Source of the DNA: Pseudomonas sp. Au-Pse12
GTDB lineage: Bacteria > Pseudomonadota > Gammaproteobacteria > Pseudomonadales > Pseudomonadaceae
NCBI RefSeq assembly: GCF_021341665.1
Contig: NZ_JAJTTH010000004.1
Location: forward strand, 590,635 to 654,634
Direction of reading: 5' to 3'
DNA: 64,000 bases
Notes under the pieces: model-generated
Databases searched by the model: none
What the model was told of the DNA's origin: nothing
What the model saw: the letters and a program-made list of their open reading frames with translations, nothing else
Shown here: positions 1 through 10,158 of the stretch, piece by piece
Position numbering within the stretch: the stretch's first letter is position 1
Layout of the letters: each line of letters begins with the position of its first letter
Translations under genes and position numbers: made by a program

Positions 1-29
1 ACCGGTGAAGCATTCTTGCGCTTACTCAT
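1..29 (-). CDS. M16 peptidase-like protein, second gene of pair (5' end only)
   Basis: Only the first nine codons are inside the window (MSKRKNASP), reading leftwards off the edge. The ATG overlaps the stop region of the upstream M16 peptidase gene by eight bases, which indicates translational coupling in one operon. In pseudomonads this M16 gene is usually followed by a second M16-family gene of similar size, so that is the likely identity. The identity is inferred from gene order alone, because too little of the protein is visible to show a domain. Confidence 0.5.
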
Positions 30-1377
30 GAGCGGACTCCTCAGGCAGTACGTGGGCCACGCTCATACGCTCCCGGGTGAAATAGGTGCGGGCGGCCTTC
101 TGGATGTCTTCCGGGGTCACGCTTTGCAGTTCCGCCAGCTCGGTGTCCATCAGTTTCCACGACAGGCCGACGGTTTCCAGCTGGCCGATGGCGCTGGCCT
201 GGCTGGTGATCGAGTCACGCTCGTAGACCAGCCCGGCAATCACCTGAGCCCGCACCCGCTCCAGTTCCTCGGCGGACGGCGGGGTGCTCTTCAGTTGGTC
301 CAGCATGCGCCACAGCCCGGCTTCGGCCTGGGCGATGGTTTTCTTCTTCTGGCTGTTGGGGGTCGCCGAGAGCATGAACAGGCTGTCGCCCCGGGTGTAG
401 GCGTCGTAGCTGGTGGAACCGTTGGACAGCAGCTCTTCGCCCCGCTCCAGCTGGGTCGGAATGCGGGCGCTGTAACCGCCGTCCAGCAGGGCCGCGGCCA
501 GGCGCAGGGCGTGCACCGAGCGCTGGTCCTCGGCGGTGGCGATGCTGGGCACGTTGAAGGCCAGCATCAGGCTCGGCAGTTGGGTCTTCACGTGCAGGGT
601 GATCAGGCGCTCGCCGGGTTCGGCCAGTTCCATGGGGATCTTCGCCGGTGGCACGTCACGCTTGGGGATGGCGCCGAAGTAACGCTGGGCCAGGGTTTTC
701 ACTTCGTCCGGGGTGACGTCGCCGACCACCACCAGGGTGGCGTTGTTCGGCACGTACCAGGCCTGGTACCAGTGGCGCAGTTCCTCGACCTTCATCCGGT
801 TCAGGTCGGCCATCCAGCCGATGGTCGGCGTGTGGTAGCCGCTGGCCGGGTAGGCCATGGCCTTGAAGCGCTCGTAGGCCTTGGACAGCGGCTTGTCGTC
901 GGTACGCAGGCGGCGTTCTTCCTTGATCACTTCGATCTCGCGGCTGAACTCGTCGGCCGGCAGGCGCAGGTTGGCCATGCGATCGGCTTCCAGTTCCAGG
1001 GCCACGCCCAGGCGGTCGCGGGCCAGGACCTGGTAATAAGCGGTGAAGTCGTCGCTGGTGAAGGCGTTCTCTTCGGCGCCCAGGTCCCGCAGGATCAACG
1101 AGGCTTCGCCGGGGCCGACCTTCTCGCTGCCTTTGAACATCATGTGTTCCAGGGCGTGGGACAAACCGGTCTGGCCCGGGGTTTCGTAGCTGGAGCCGAC
1201 CTTGTACCAGACCTGGGACACCACCACCGGCGCGCGATGATCTTCGCGGACCACGACCTTGAGGCCGTTGTCGAGGGTGAATTCGTGGGTGGGTTGCGGG
1301 TCGGCAGCCAGGGCTGCAAGGGGCAGACAAACTGTGCTGAGCAGCAGGCCTGCGGCGCGGCGGGCTAGAGCATTCAT
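22..1377 (-). CDS. M16 family zinc metallopeptidase (insulinase/pitrilysin type)
   Basis: A 451-residue protein starting with a hydrophobic signal sequence that ends near AALAA (residues 20-25), so it is probably periplasmic. The inverted zinc motif HxxEH is seen as HALEH at residues 74-78, and a downstream glutamate in ELEADRM can serve as the third ligand. The length is normal for a single M16 unit (N-terminal M16 plus C-terminal M16_C domain). Such proteins in pseudomonads come as adjacent active and inactive partners; this one keeps the full zinc motif, so it should be the catalytic member. It is divergent from ftsY and overlaps the next leftward gene by eight bases. The substrate cannot be told from the sequence. 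Confidence 0.9.
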   Translation of the reverse strand: MNALARRAAGLLLSTVCLPLAALAADPQPTHEFTLDNGLKVVVREDHRAPVVVSQVWYKVGSSYETPGQTGLSHALEHMMFKGSEKVGPGEASLILRDLGAEENAFTSDDFTAYYQVLARDRLGVALELEADRMANLRLPADEFSREIEVIKEERRLRTDDKPLSKAYERFKAMAYPASGYHTPTIGWMADLNRMKVEELRHWYQAWYVPNNATLVVVGDVTPDEVKTLAQRYFGAIPKRDVPPAKIPMELAEPGERLITLHVKTQLPSLMLAFNVPSIATAEDQRSVHALRLAAALLDGGYSARIPTQLERGEELLSNGSTSYDAYTRGDSLFMLSATPNSQKKKTIAQAEAGLWRMLDQLKSTPPSAEELERVRAQVIAGLVYERDSITSQASAIGQLETVGLSWKLMDTELAELQSVTPEDIQKAARTYFTRERMSVAHVLPEESAHE

Positions 1378-1732
1378 TCGTTTTTAAACCTGTTGGGCTG
1401 CCCGCGTGTTCTTAGCGTCAGCGGGCGAGGAGGTGCTAGGATACTGATCCGTTTTACTGGCGGCCACGCCTATCAGGTCTTCGCGGATCAGCAGGTACTT
1501 GATCAGGTTGTATGAGTTACCGGCAATAAGCCTTGATTTGTCAGCTAAACTGCGACTTTTCGCCGATTTTGCCGTTCCAGTCCTTTAGTAAAATCGCTCC
1601 TTGAAGTGCTTTTGGGCATTTCGACAACATGTTGCGCGTGAACAAGCTGGAATAAACACAGTCTGTTCTGCATCGAATATTTATTTACCGAGGCGCCCAG
1701 TGGCGCATCGCTACCTTGAGATAGCCGTCTCC
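1378..1732. other. Intergenic region between divergent M16 peptidase and ftsY
   Basis: 355 bases without a convincing gene. The ftsY frame stays open upstream to 1601, but the family start is at 1733. The region is AT-richer than its flanks and must hold both divergent promoters. I see no consensus sigma-70 pair that I would defend. A palindromic stretch lies at 1622-1637 and is listed separately. Confidence 0.6.
1622..1637. promoter_or_regulatory. CAACATGTTG palindrome in the ftsY leader
   Basis: The sequence CGACAACATGTTGCGC has a perfect 10-bp palindrome at 1625-1634. It matches 13 of 16 positions of the palindrome GCGCAACATGTTGCGC found upstream of the hcp gene at 36419-36434. It lies about 95 bases before the ftsY start. 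The binding protein, if any, is unknown. Confidence 0.3.
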
Positions 1733-3297
<1,565 letters not shown>

Positions 3298-3301
<4 letters not shown>

Positions 3302-3969
3302 TTCGTTTCGAACAGGTCGGTAAACGCTACCCCAACGGTCACGTTGGCCTGCATGAGCTGAGCTTTCGCGTGCGTCGCGGCGAATTCCTGTTTGTCACCG
3401 GCCATTCCGGCGCCGGTAAGAGCACCTTGCTGCGCCTGCTGCTGGCCATGGAGCGTCCGACCACCGGCAAGTTGCTGCTGGCCGGGCAGGACCTGGGGCA
3501 GATCAGCAACGCGCAGATCCCGTTCCTGCGGCGCCAGATCGGCGTGGTGTTCCAGAACCACCAGCTGTTGTTCGATCGCACCGTGTTCAACAACGTCGCG
3601 CTGCCGCTGCAGATTCTTGGCCTGTCCAAGGCGGAAATCGCCAAGCGGGTGGACTCGGCCCTGGAGCGCGTGGCCCTGTCGGACAAGACCGATCTGTACC
3701 CCGGTGACCTGTCCACCGGCCAGCAACAGCGTGTGGGGATTGCCCGGGCCATCGTCCACCGTCCGGCCCTGCTGCTGGCGGACGAACCCACCGGTAACCT
3801 CGACCCGCGTCTTGCGGCGGAAATCATGGGCGTGTTCGAAGATATCAACCGCCTGGGCACCAGCGTGCTGATCGCCAGTCACGACCTGGCGCTGATCGCT
3901 CGCATGCGTCACCGCATGTTGACCCTGCAACGCGGCCGATTGATCGGCGATGGGGAGGCCGGCGTATGA
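3298..3969 (+). CDS. ftsE: Cell division ABC transporter ATP-binding protein FtsE
   Basis: A 223-residue ABC ATPase that pairs with FtsX at the division site and controls periplasmic murein hydrolase activation. Walker A is GHSGAGKST near residue 36, the ABC signature is LSTGQQQRVGIARAI, and Walker B with D-loop is LLLADEPTGNLD. The signature has LSTGQ rather than LSGGQ. The gene overlaps ftsY and ftsX by four bases each (ATGA), so ftsYEX is one translationally coupled operon, as in most gammaproteobacteria. Confidence 0.97.
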
Positions 3970-4988
3970 GTGCTACACGTACCCCTAAAGTGGCGGAGCG
4001 CGTAGCGCCCAAGGCTTCCGAAGCGCCGCCGCCTAAGAAAAAACGCGACGAAGACGACGGCCCGGATTTCGCCACCCTGCTGCACGCCTGGATCGAAAGC
4101 CATCGCGCCAGCCTGCTGGACAGCCTGCGGCGCCTGGGCAAGCAGCCCATTGGCAGCTTCTTTACCTGCCTGGTGATGGCGGTAGCCCTGAGCCTGCCCA
4201 TGGGCCTGTCGCTGTTGCTCAACAATGTCGAGCGGCTGGGCGGTTCCTGGCAGCGCGCCGCGCAGATTTCGCTGTACCTGGATCTGGGGGCCTCTGCCAG
4301 CGAGGGCGAGAAACTCAGCGAAGAGATCAAGGGCCTTCCCGGTGTGGCGGATGCCGAGTTCATCAGCAAGGAAAAGGCCCTGGAAGAGTTCCAGCAGCAG
4401 TCCGGGCTGGGCGAGGCCTTGCGCGAGTTGCCCCATAACCCGTTGCCGGGTGTGGTGCTGGTGACGCCGAACGAGGTGGATAAGGCTACGCTTGAGGCCT
4501 TGCGCCAGCGTTTGGCGGACATGCCCAAGGTGCAACTGGCGCAGCTGGACCTGGTATGGGTCGAGCGACTGGCGGCCATCCTCAAGCTGGGGGACCGCTT
4601 TGTCTTCGGCCTGACGGTGCTGCTGGTTTCTGCATTACTTTTGGTGATAGGCAATACCATTCGTCTTCATATTGAAAACCGCCGCACCGAGATAGAAGTG
4701 ATTAAACTCGTCGGCGGTACGGACAGCTATGTACGACGTCCCTTCCTTTATATGGGCGCGCTGTATGGCTTCGGTGCGGGGATTCTGTCCTGGGGTGTAT
4801 TGGCGTTCGGCCTGAACTGGCTGAACGACGCGGTGATCGGTCTGGCCGGCCTGTATGGCAGTGATTTTGCCCTTGCGGGAGTACCGGTTGCCGATGGTCT
4901 GTCGCTCTTGCTTGGGGCGGTGCTGTTGGGTTATATCGGTGCGTGGATTGCGGTGGCCCGCCACCTGAGGGAGCTGGCACCGAAGTAA
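3966..4988 (+). CDS. ftsX: Cell division permease-like protein FtsX
   Basis: A 340-residue membrane partner of FtsE. It has a long charged cytoplasmic N-terminus, a first membrane helix near residues 62-85, a periplasmic domain, and three more hydrophobic helices in the C-terminal half (for example around FVFGLTVLLVSALLLVIG). This four-helix topology with one large periplasmic loop is that of FtsX. It overlaps ftsE by four bases and is followed by rpoH after a 113-base gap that carries a promoter candidate. Confidence 0.96.
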   Translation: MSATRTPKVAERVAPKASEAPPPKKKRDEDDGPDFATLLHAWIESHRASLLDSLRRLGKQPIGSFFTCLVMAVALSLPMGLSLLLNNVERLGGSWQRAAQISLYLDLGASASEGEKLSEEIKGLPGVADAEFISKEKALEEFQQQSGLGEALRELPHNPLPGVVLVTPNEVDKATLEALRQRLADMPKVQLAQLDLVWVERLAAILKLGDRFVFGLTVLLVSALLLVIGNTIRLHIENRRTEIEVIKLVGGTDSYVRRPFLYMGALYGFGAGILSWGVLAFGLNWLNDAVIGLAGLYGSDFALAGVPVADGLSLLLGAVLLGYIGAWIAVARHLRELAPK

Positions 4989-5025
4989 TGTCTTTTTGCT
5001 TGTATTGACCTTTCAGAATATTTGG

Positions 5026-5052
5026 GAACTTGTTTCGCGGTTTCCGGTCAAT
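5026..5052 (+). promoter_or_regulatory. Candidate sigma-E (AlgU) promoter of rpoH
   Basis: GAACTT at 5026-5031, a 16-base spacer, then TCAAT at 5048-5052. This agrees with the GAACTT-N16-TCNAA/TCTGA pattern of sigma-E type promoters. An AlgU-dependent promoter ahead of rpoH is established in P. aeruginosa. It lies about 50 bases upstream of the rpoH start. Confidence 0.6.
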
Positions 5053-5101
5053 TTTCGCAGTGCTGAACTGCACGAGTTATGTGAGTCGGAGGTTTTTTCG
5101 T

Positions 5102-5956
5102 ATGACCACTTCTTTGCAACCTGCTTACGCATTGGTTCCAGGCGCAAACCTGGAGGCTTATGTGCACACGGTGAACAGCATTCCATTGCTGACGCCCGAG
5201 CAGGAGCGTGAACTGGCCGAGAGTCTCTACTATGAGCAGGATCTTGAGGCGGCTCGGCAGATGGTGCTCGCCCACCTGCGTTTTGTCGTACATATCGCCC
5301 GCAGCTATTCCGGCTACGGGCTGGCCCAGGCCGACCTGATCCAGGAAGGCAATGTTGGCCTGATGAAAGCCGTGAAGCGCTTCAACCCGGAAATGGGTGT
5401 GCGCCTGGTGTCCTTTGCCGTGCACTGGATCAAGGCAGAGATTCACGAGTTCATCCTGCGTAACTGGCGGATTGTCAAAGTCGCGACCACCAAGGCTCAG
5501 CGCAAACTGTTCTTCAACCTGCGCAGCCAGAAGAAGCGTCTGGCCTGGCTGAACAACGAAGAAGTGCACCGCGTGGCGGAAAGCCTGGGCGTCGAGCCCC
5601 GTGAAGTGCGCGAGATGGAAAGCCGCCTGACCGGCCAGGACATGGCCTTCGACCCTGCTGCTGAAGCGGATGACGACAGCGCCTTCCAATCGCCGGCCAA
5701 CTACCTGGAAGACCACCGCTACGACCCGGCGCTGCAACTGGAAGACGCTGACTGGAGCGACAACTCCACCAGCAACCTGCACGAAGCGCTGGAAGTGCTG
5801 GACGAACGCAGCCGCGACATTCTCTACCAGCGCTGGCTGGCCGAAGAGAAAGCCACGCTGCACGACCTGGCGCAGAAGTACAACGTTTCGGCCGAGCGTA
5901 TCCGCCAGCTGGAAAAAAGCGCGATGAACAAGCTGAAACTGTCCATCGCCGCCTAA
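5102..5956 (+). CDS. rpoH: RNA polymerase sigma factor RpoH (sigma-32)
   Basis: Heat-shock sigma factor of 284 residues, the usual length. ATG 5102 is chosen over the upstream open frame because GGAGG at 5088-5092 sits nine bases ahead and the protein then starts [17 protein letters not shown]. Region 2 is seen in [17 protein letters not shown] and [20 protein letters not shown]. The RpoH box is QKKLFFNLR-like ([14 protein letters not shown]), and region 4 holds the helix-turn-helix ending in [16 protein letters not shown]. It directs chaperone and protease genes after heat or envelope stress. A strong terminator follows. Confidence 0.97.
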   Translation: MTTSLQPAYALVPGANLEAYVHTVNSIPLLTPEQERELAESLYYEQDLEAARQMVLAHLRFVVHIARSYSGYGLAQADLIQEGNVGLMKAVKRFNPEMGVRLVSFAVHWIKAEIHEFILRNWRIVKVATTKAQRKLFFNLRSQKKRLAWLNNEEVHRVAESLGVEPREVREMESRLTGQDMAFDPAAEADDDSAFQSPANYLEDHRYDPALQLEDADWSDNSTSNLHEALEVLDERSRDILYQRWLAEEKATLHDLAQKYNVSAERIRQLEKSAMNKLKLSIAA

Positions 5957-5972
5957 GCCTGAAGCGTCATGC

Positions 5973-6004
5973 AAAACGCCCCGATCATCTCGGGGCGTTT
6001 TTGT
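5973..6004 (+). terminator. Rho-independent terminator after rpoH
   Basis: A ten-base stem AACGCCCCGA / TCGGGGCGTT with a five-base loop, followed by a T run. It starts 17 bases after the rpoH stop and would also work partly for the convergent mtgA transcript. Confidence 0.93.
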
Positions 6005-6022
6005 TTGCGCATCTGCTGCAGG

Positions 6023-6038
6023 CGCCGGCTGGCCGGCG
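6023..6038. repeat. REP-type palindrome CGCCGGC-TG-GCCGGCG
   Basis: A short GC-rich inverted repeat followed by AAGAAGG between the convergent rpoH and mtgA genes. It belongs to the GCCGGC-core class of pseudomonad REP sequences seen several more times in this window. Confidence 0.7.
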
Positions 6039-6056
6039 AAGAAGGCCCTGGGTGAC

Positions 6057-6779
6057 CTAGCCCGCCCACGGCGCCTTGCGGGCTTCGTCCAGCCGATTCA
6101 GATAATCGGCCCCGCCCAGCAGGCTCATCTGCCGCCGAACCCAGCCCGCTCGCTGCATGACGTAAGTGCTGGGCCGAGCGGCGCTCCACACCCGCGGATT
6201 GGGCAGCACGGCGGCCAACAGACTGGCCTGCTGGCGCGACAGGTCGGCCGCGCTGACGCCAAAGTGGTGGCGCGCAGCCGCCTCGGCACCGAACACCCCT
6301 TCATCCCATTCGACGCTGTTGAGGTAGACCTCAAGAATCCGCTGCTTGGGCCAGAACACTTCGATCAAGGCGGTGAACCAGGCTTCCAGGCCCTTGCGCA
6401 GGTAGCTGCGGCCGGACCACAGGAACAGGTTCTTCGACACTTGCTGGCTCAGGGTGCTGGCGCCACGGATCGAACCGCCGCGTTCGTTGTGGGCCAGTGC
6501 CGCCTGGATCGCGTCGATATCGAAACCCCAGTGTTCGGGGAATTTCTGATCCTCGCCGGCGATCACCGCGACCTTGAGGTTGTCGGATATCTCGTTCCAC
6601 GGCTTCCAGGTGCGTTGCAGGTCGATGGGGTCGTTGTCGACCCAGGATTCGATCTTGCGCTCCACCATCAGGGCGGTGCCCGGTGGCGGCACGAAGCGAA
6701 ACAGCAGCACCAGCAGCACGCTGCCGACCACGAACCACATCAAGGCTTTTACAAGGCGACGAAACAGATAACGCAGCAT
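6057..6779 (-). CDS. mtgA: Monofunctional peptidoglycan glycosyltransferase MtgA
   Basis: A 240-residue GT51 enzyme that polymerises lipid II into glycan strands at the inner membrane. One N-terminal membrane helix (residues about 11-30) is followed by the catalytic domain. GT51 motifs are visible in order: EDQKFPEHWGFD with the catalytic glutamate, GASTLSQQVSKNLFL, KQRILEVYLNSVEWD and GVFGAEAAARHHFG. No transpeptidase domain follows, which separates it from class A PBPs. Length and order are those of E. coli MtgA. It is convergent with rpoH and divergent from the DUF423 gene. Confidence 0.95.
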   Translation of the reverse strand: MLRYLFRRLVKALMWFVVGSVLLVLLFRFVPPPGTALMVERKIESWVDNDPIDLQRTWKPWNEISDNLKVAVIAGEDQKFPEHWGFDIDAIQAALAHNERGGSIRGASTLSQQVSKNLFLWSGRSYLRKGLEAWFTALIEVFWPKQRILEVYLNSVEWDEGVFGAEAAARHHFGVSAADLSRQQASLLAAVLPNPRVWSAARPSTYVMQRAGWVRRQMSLLGGADYLNRLDEARKAPWAG

Positions 6780-6853
6780 AGAGATGGCTTGGCCGAACCC
6801 GTTGAGCGCGCCATTATACAGACCCTTTGCGCTGAATCTGACTGGAGTTCCTC

Positions 6854-7234
6854 ATGTTGCGTGGCTTCCTGATGCTGGCCGCCTTCTTCGGTTTCACCGG
6901 GGTGGCCCTCGGCGCCTTCGCGGCCCACGGCCTGAAAAACCGCCTGAGCACGGAATACCTGGCTATTTTTCACACAGGCGTGACCTACCAACTGGTGCAC
7001 GCCCTGGCGCTGTTCGGCGTCGCCTTGCTGGCGGCCCATATTCCCGGGCGGCTGGTGACCTGGGCCGGCGCAGCGTTCACCCTGGGCATCCTGCTGTTCT
7101 CCGGCAGCCTGTATCTGTTGACCCTGAGCGGCATCAGCAAGCTGGGCATCATCACCCCCTTCGGTGGCGTGGCCTTCCTCGTTGGCTGGTTCTTGCTGGG
7201 CCTTGCCGCCTGGCGCCTGCAAGTCGCCGGCTGA
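6854..7234 (+). CDS. DUF423 small inner-membrane protein (YgdD type)
   Basis: A 126-residue hydrophobic protein with about four membrane helices. The start MLRGFLMLAAFFGFTGVALG and the AFAAHGLK segment are typical of the DUF423/YgdD family. No catalytic residues are apparent and the family function is not settled. It is read together with thiS, which starts 71 bases later, but nothing suggests a role in thiamin synthesis. Confidence 0.85.
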   Translation: MLRGFLMLAAFFGFTGVALGAFAAHGLKNRLSTEYLAIFHTGVTYQLVHALALFGVALLAAHIPGRLVTWAGAAFTLGILLFSGSLYLLTLSGISKLGIITPFGGVAFLVGWFLLGLAAWRLQVAG

Positions 7235-7305
7235 CGCTTGTAGCTGACCTTTGGGTCACGATCGGGCTAGAATGCTGGCCCCTAAAAATGATGGCGGCTT
7301 CGAGC

Positions 7306-7506
7306 ATGCGCATTCAGTTGAACGGTGAATCCTTTGAACTGCCCGACGGCTCGACCGTTGCGGCCCTGCTGAGCCAGCTGGAACTGAGCGGCCGGCGGAT
7401 CGCGGTGGAACTCAACCTGGATATCGTTCCGCGCAGCCAGCACGCCGAAACCGCCCTCAACGAGGGCGATCAGGTGGAAGTGGTCCACGCCATCGGCGGC
7501 GGCTAG
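7306..7506 (+). CDS. thiS: Sulfur carrier protein ThiS
   Basis: A 66-residue ubiquitin-fold protein (MRIQLNGESFELPDGSTV at the start) ending in HAIGGG. The C-terminal Gly-Gly is adenylated and then thiocarboxylated to give the sulfur donor for the thiazole ring of thiamin. The ATG at 7306 gives the normal family length; the longer open frame upstream overlaps the DUF423 gene and is not used. thiG follows after 162 bases, which supports the call. Confidence 0.96.
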   Translation: MRIQLNGESFELPDGSTVAALLSQLELSGRRIAVELNLDIVPRSQHAETALNEGDQVEVVHAIGGG

Positions 7507-7668
7507 TCACGGGCTTCAACAGCGCTGCCGCTGATCTGCGCAGCGCCCTGGCCCGACTCCGGGCCCTCTCATGGACGAATGCGTTCACCGGCCCCGGATC
7601 GTGGGTCACCAGCGCCCCGGGCCTGATAAAGAATTCTGCAAGAACCTCACCCCAACAGAGGATTTCCG

Positions 7669-8463
7669 ATGAGCAACGTTCGTAGTGACAAGCCTTTCGT
7701 CCTGGCCGGTCGGACGTACCAGTCGCGTTTGCTGGTAGGCACCGGCAAGTACCGCGACATGGAAGAAACCCGCCTGGCCATCGAGGCCTCGGGTGCCGAG
7801 ATCGTCACCGTCGCCGTGCGCCGGACCAATATCGGCCAGAACCCGGGCGAACCGAACCTGCTGGATATCCTGCCGCCGGATCGCTACACCATCCTGCCCA
7901 ACACCGCCGGTTGCTATGACGCGGTGGAAGCCGTGCGCACCTGCCGCCTGGCCCGTGAGCTGCTCGATGGCCACAACCTGGTGAAGCTGGAAGTCCTGGC
8001 CGACCAGAAGACCCTGTTCCCCAACGTGCTGGAAACCCTCAAGGCCGCCGAAGTGCTGGTCAAGGAAGGGTTCGACGTGATGGTCTACACCAGCGACGAC
8101 CCGATCATCGCCCGCCAGCTGGCGGAAATGGGCTGCATCGCGGTCATGCCACTGGCCGGCCTGATCGGCACCGGGCTGGGGATCTGCAACCCGTACAACC
8201 TGCAGATCATCCTCGAGGAAGCCAAGGTTCCGGTGCTGGTGGATGCCGGTGTCGGCACCGCTTCCGATGCCACCATCGCCATGGAGCTGGGGTGTGAAGC
8301 GGTGCTGATGAACTCGGCCATCGCCCATGCGCAGCAGCCGGTCATGATGGCCGAAGCCATGAAACACGCGATTGTCGCGGGCCGCCTGGCGTACCTCGCC
8401 GGTCGCATGCCGAAGAAACTCTATGCCAGCGCCTCTTCGCCGCTGGATGGTCTGATCAAGTAA
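7669..8463 (+). CDS. thiG: Thiazole synthase ThiG
   Basis: A 264-residue TIM-barrel enzyme that makes the thiazole phosphate moiety of thiamin from deoxyxylulose phosphate, dehydroglycine and ThiS-thiocarboxylate. Family motifs are visible: [10 protein letters not shown] near the N-terminus, PNTAGC, VKLEVL with the Schiff-base lysine region, [12 protein letters not shown], and [13 protein letters not shown] with VLMNSAIA near the C-terminus. Length is normal. It has its own Shine-Dalgarno (AGAGGA) and is followed after nine bases by trmB. Confidence 0.97.
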
Positions 8464-8472
8464 GAGCCATTG

Positions 8473-9198
8473 ATGACTGAATCAAACGACACGCCAATCC
8501 AGCCGGAAGCCGGCGACGAGCGCCAACACCGCCGCATCAAGAGTTTCGTGATGCGCGCCGGGCGCATGACCGAAGGCCAGCAGCGCGGCCTGGACCAGGG
8601 CGCGCCGCTGTACGTGCTGCCCCTGGCTGACGCCCCGGTGGATTACGACCAGGTGTTCGGCCGCTCGGCGCCGCGCTCTTTGGAAATCGGCTTCGGCATG
8701 GGCCACTCGCTGCTGGAAATGGCCGCGGCGGCCCCGGAGCAGGATTTCATCGGCGTGGAAGTCCACCGTCCGGGTGTCGGCGCGCTGCTCAATGGCGTGC
8801 TGACCCAGGGCCTGACCAACCTGCGGGTCTACGATTGCGACGCGATTGAAGTGCTCAACCGCTGCATCGCCGACAACAGCCTGGACCGCCTGATGCTGTT
8901 CTTCCCCGATCCCTGGCACAAGAGCCGGCACCACAAGCGCCGTATCGTCCAGGCCTCCTTCGCCGAACTGGTGCGCAGCAAGCTCAAGGTCGGCGGCATT
9001 CTGCACATGGCCACCGACTGGGAGCCCTATGCCGAATACATGCTGGAAGTGATGAACGTTGCCCCGGGTTATCGCAACCTGGCCGAAGACGGCCAGTGTG
9101 TGCCGCGCCCGGCCGAACGCCCGATCACCAAGTTCGAGCGTCGTGGCGAGCGCCTGGGCCACGGTGTGTGGGATCTGAAGTTCGAAAAGCTCGACTGA
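8473..9198 (+). CDS. trmB: tRNA (guanine-N7-)-methyltransferase TrmB
   Basis: A 241-residue SAM-dependent enzyme that forms m7G46 in the variable loop of tRNAs. The SAM-binding motif is [11 protein letters not shown], and the family signature [15 protein letters not shown] is present along with [10 protein letters not shown] and the C-terminal [17 protein letters not shown]. The ATG at 8473 is preferred over an in-frame TTG at 8470. The nine-base gap to thiG suggests co-transcription. The end meets a REP and the convergent kptA gene. Confidence 0.96.
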   Translation: MTESNDTPIQPEAGDERQHRRIKSFVMRAGRMTEGQQRGLDQGAPLYVLPLADAPVDYDQVFGRSAPRSLEIGFGMGHSLLEMAAAAPEQDFIGVEVHRPGVGALLNGVLTQGLTNLRVYDCDAIEVLNRCIADNSLDRLMLFFPDPWHKSRHHKRRIVQASFAELVRSKLKVGGILHMATDWEPYAEYMLEVMNVAPGYRNLAEDGQCVPRPAERPITKFERRGERLGHGVWDLKFEKLD

Positions 9199-9204
9199 GC
9201 CTGT

Positions 9205-9232
9205 TGTAGGGGCCGGCTTGCCGGCTCCTACA
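9205..9232. repeat. REP palindrome TGTAGG...CCTACA between trmB and kptA
   Basis: A 28-bp inverted repeat: TGTAGG, G, GCCGGC, TT, GCCGGC, T, CCTACA. It separates two convergent genes and may help terminate both. The distal TGTAG end, read on the minus strand, contains the TAG stop codon of kptA. Confidence 0.9.
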
Positions 9233-9776
9233 GGGCTTGGATGAAATCGACCGGCACCCGGTCGGTCAGCCACACCCCATTCTCTGCCTGATAGAACCTG
9301 AAGCCCTGGGCCTGCATGGCCTGGGCGTCGATCTGCAGGATCACCACCTGGCCGTAACGCTGGCCCACGGCCCGGGCGGTGTCGATTTCCCGGGACAGGT
9401 GCACGTGGTGCCGTGAACCGGGGATCAGCCCCTTTTCATTGATCGAGTCCATGAAGCGCGTGGCGGTGCCGTGGTAGAGGATGGCGGGCGGCTGCTGCGC
9501 CTCCAGCTGTAAGTGCACGGCCTTGTTGGAGTGCCCCTGGACGGCGCGGATGCGCTGGCCATCGGCAGACAGGGCAAAGCGTTTCTTGTCGTTGCCTTCG
9601 ACGACCCGCTCGATCAGTTCCCGGCTCAGTTGTCGGCCGCCCTTGGCCGCGCCGCTGATCAGCGCGTCGATATCGCCCCAGCCTTCGCTGTCCAGCACAA
9701 GACCGATGGCCTGGGGTTCGTGGCGCAGCACGTAGCTGAGGAACTTGCTGGTGTCCTCGATGAGTTTCTTGCTCAT
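9228..9776 (-). CDS. kptA: RNA 2'-phosphotransferase KptA/Tpt1
   Basis: A 182-residue member of the Tpt1/KptA family, which moves an RNA 2'-phosphate to NAD+ giving ADP-ribose cyclic phosphate. Visible family features are LSYVLRHEPQAIGL, GWGDIDALI, ILYHGTATRF, HHVHLSREIDTA and GFRFYQAENGVWL. The start at 9776 (MSKKLIED) is chosen because AGGA lies five bases upstream; the longer frame to 9851 overlaps the DUF3392 gene. It is the last gene of the minus-strand series from metX. Its stop codon TAG lies within the outer end of a REP. The bacterial RNA substrate is unknown in most species. Confidence 0.92.
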   Translation of the reverse strand: MSKKLIEDTSKFLSYVLRHEPQAIGLVLDSEGWGDIDALISGAAKGGRQLSRELIERVVEGNDKKRFALSADGQRIRAVQGHSNKAVHLQLEAQQPPAILYHGTATRFMDSINEKGLIPGSRHHVHLSREIDTARAVGQRYGQVVILQIDAQAMQAQGFRFYQAENGVWLTDRVPVDFIQAL

Positions 9777-9825
9777 GTTCATCCTTGATGGCGAGGGTGG
9801 CCGTTGGATTGCGTTCGCCGGCGAA

Positions 9826-10149
9826 TCAGCGACGGTCGGCGACCACGCCAATCAGCACCAGCACCACCAGCAGCACCGGCGCCAGGCTGTAGTTATTGAA
9901 CTGGCTCAGGCCGCGGACGATCCACGGCGTGGCGTAGATCAGCGCCAGGCCGCTGCCGACCATGCACAGCAGGGCCATCAGCGGCACGCGCAGGGCGCCG
10001 GCGATGCCGCCCAGGCGTTGCTCGACCCAGCCCTTGATGTCCGCGCCGAACAGCACCAGCAGGCAGCCCACCAGTGCCAGGGCGATTTCCGAGAGGTTGC
10101 TGCGACTCCAGCGGGACACGGTGGCAAGCAGGTCGAGTACCAGATCCAT
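9826..10149 (-). CDS. DUF3392 inner-membrane protein
   Basis: A 107-residue protein with three hydrophobic helices (about residues 22-36, 50-72 and 85-103). Sequence and length match the DUF3392 family found in Pseudomonas and Vibrio; no function is known. It sits nine bases after hemW and 49 bases before kptA on the minus strand, so it is co-transcribed with both. Confidence 0.82.
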   Translation of the reverse strand: MDLVLDLLATVSRWSRSNLSEIALALVGCLLVLFGADIKGWVEQRLGGIAGALRVPLMALLCMVGSGLALIYATPWIVRGLSQFNNYSLAPVLLVVLVLIGVVADRR

Positions 10150-10158
10150 GTGATTTCC

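Noticed and set aside
16..1368. A 450-codon plus-strand frame opposite the M16 peptidase
   Set aside because: The opposite strand encodes a complete M16 protein with signal peptide and HxxEH motif; the plus frame has no family features.
5001..5030. A sigma-70 promoter TTGACC plus downstream box ahead of rpoH
   Set aside because: The -10 candidates have poor sequence or wrong spacing, whereas the sigma-E pattern is exact.
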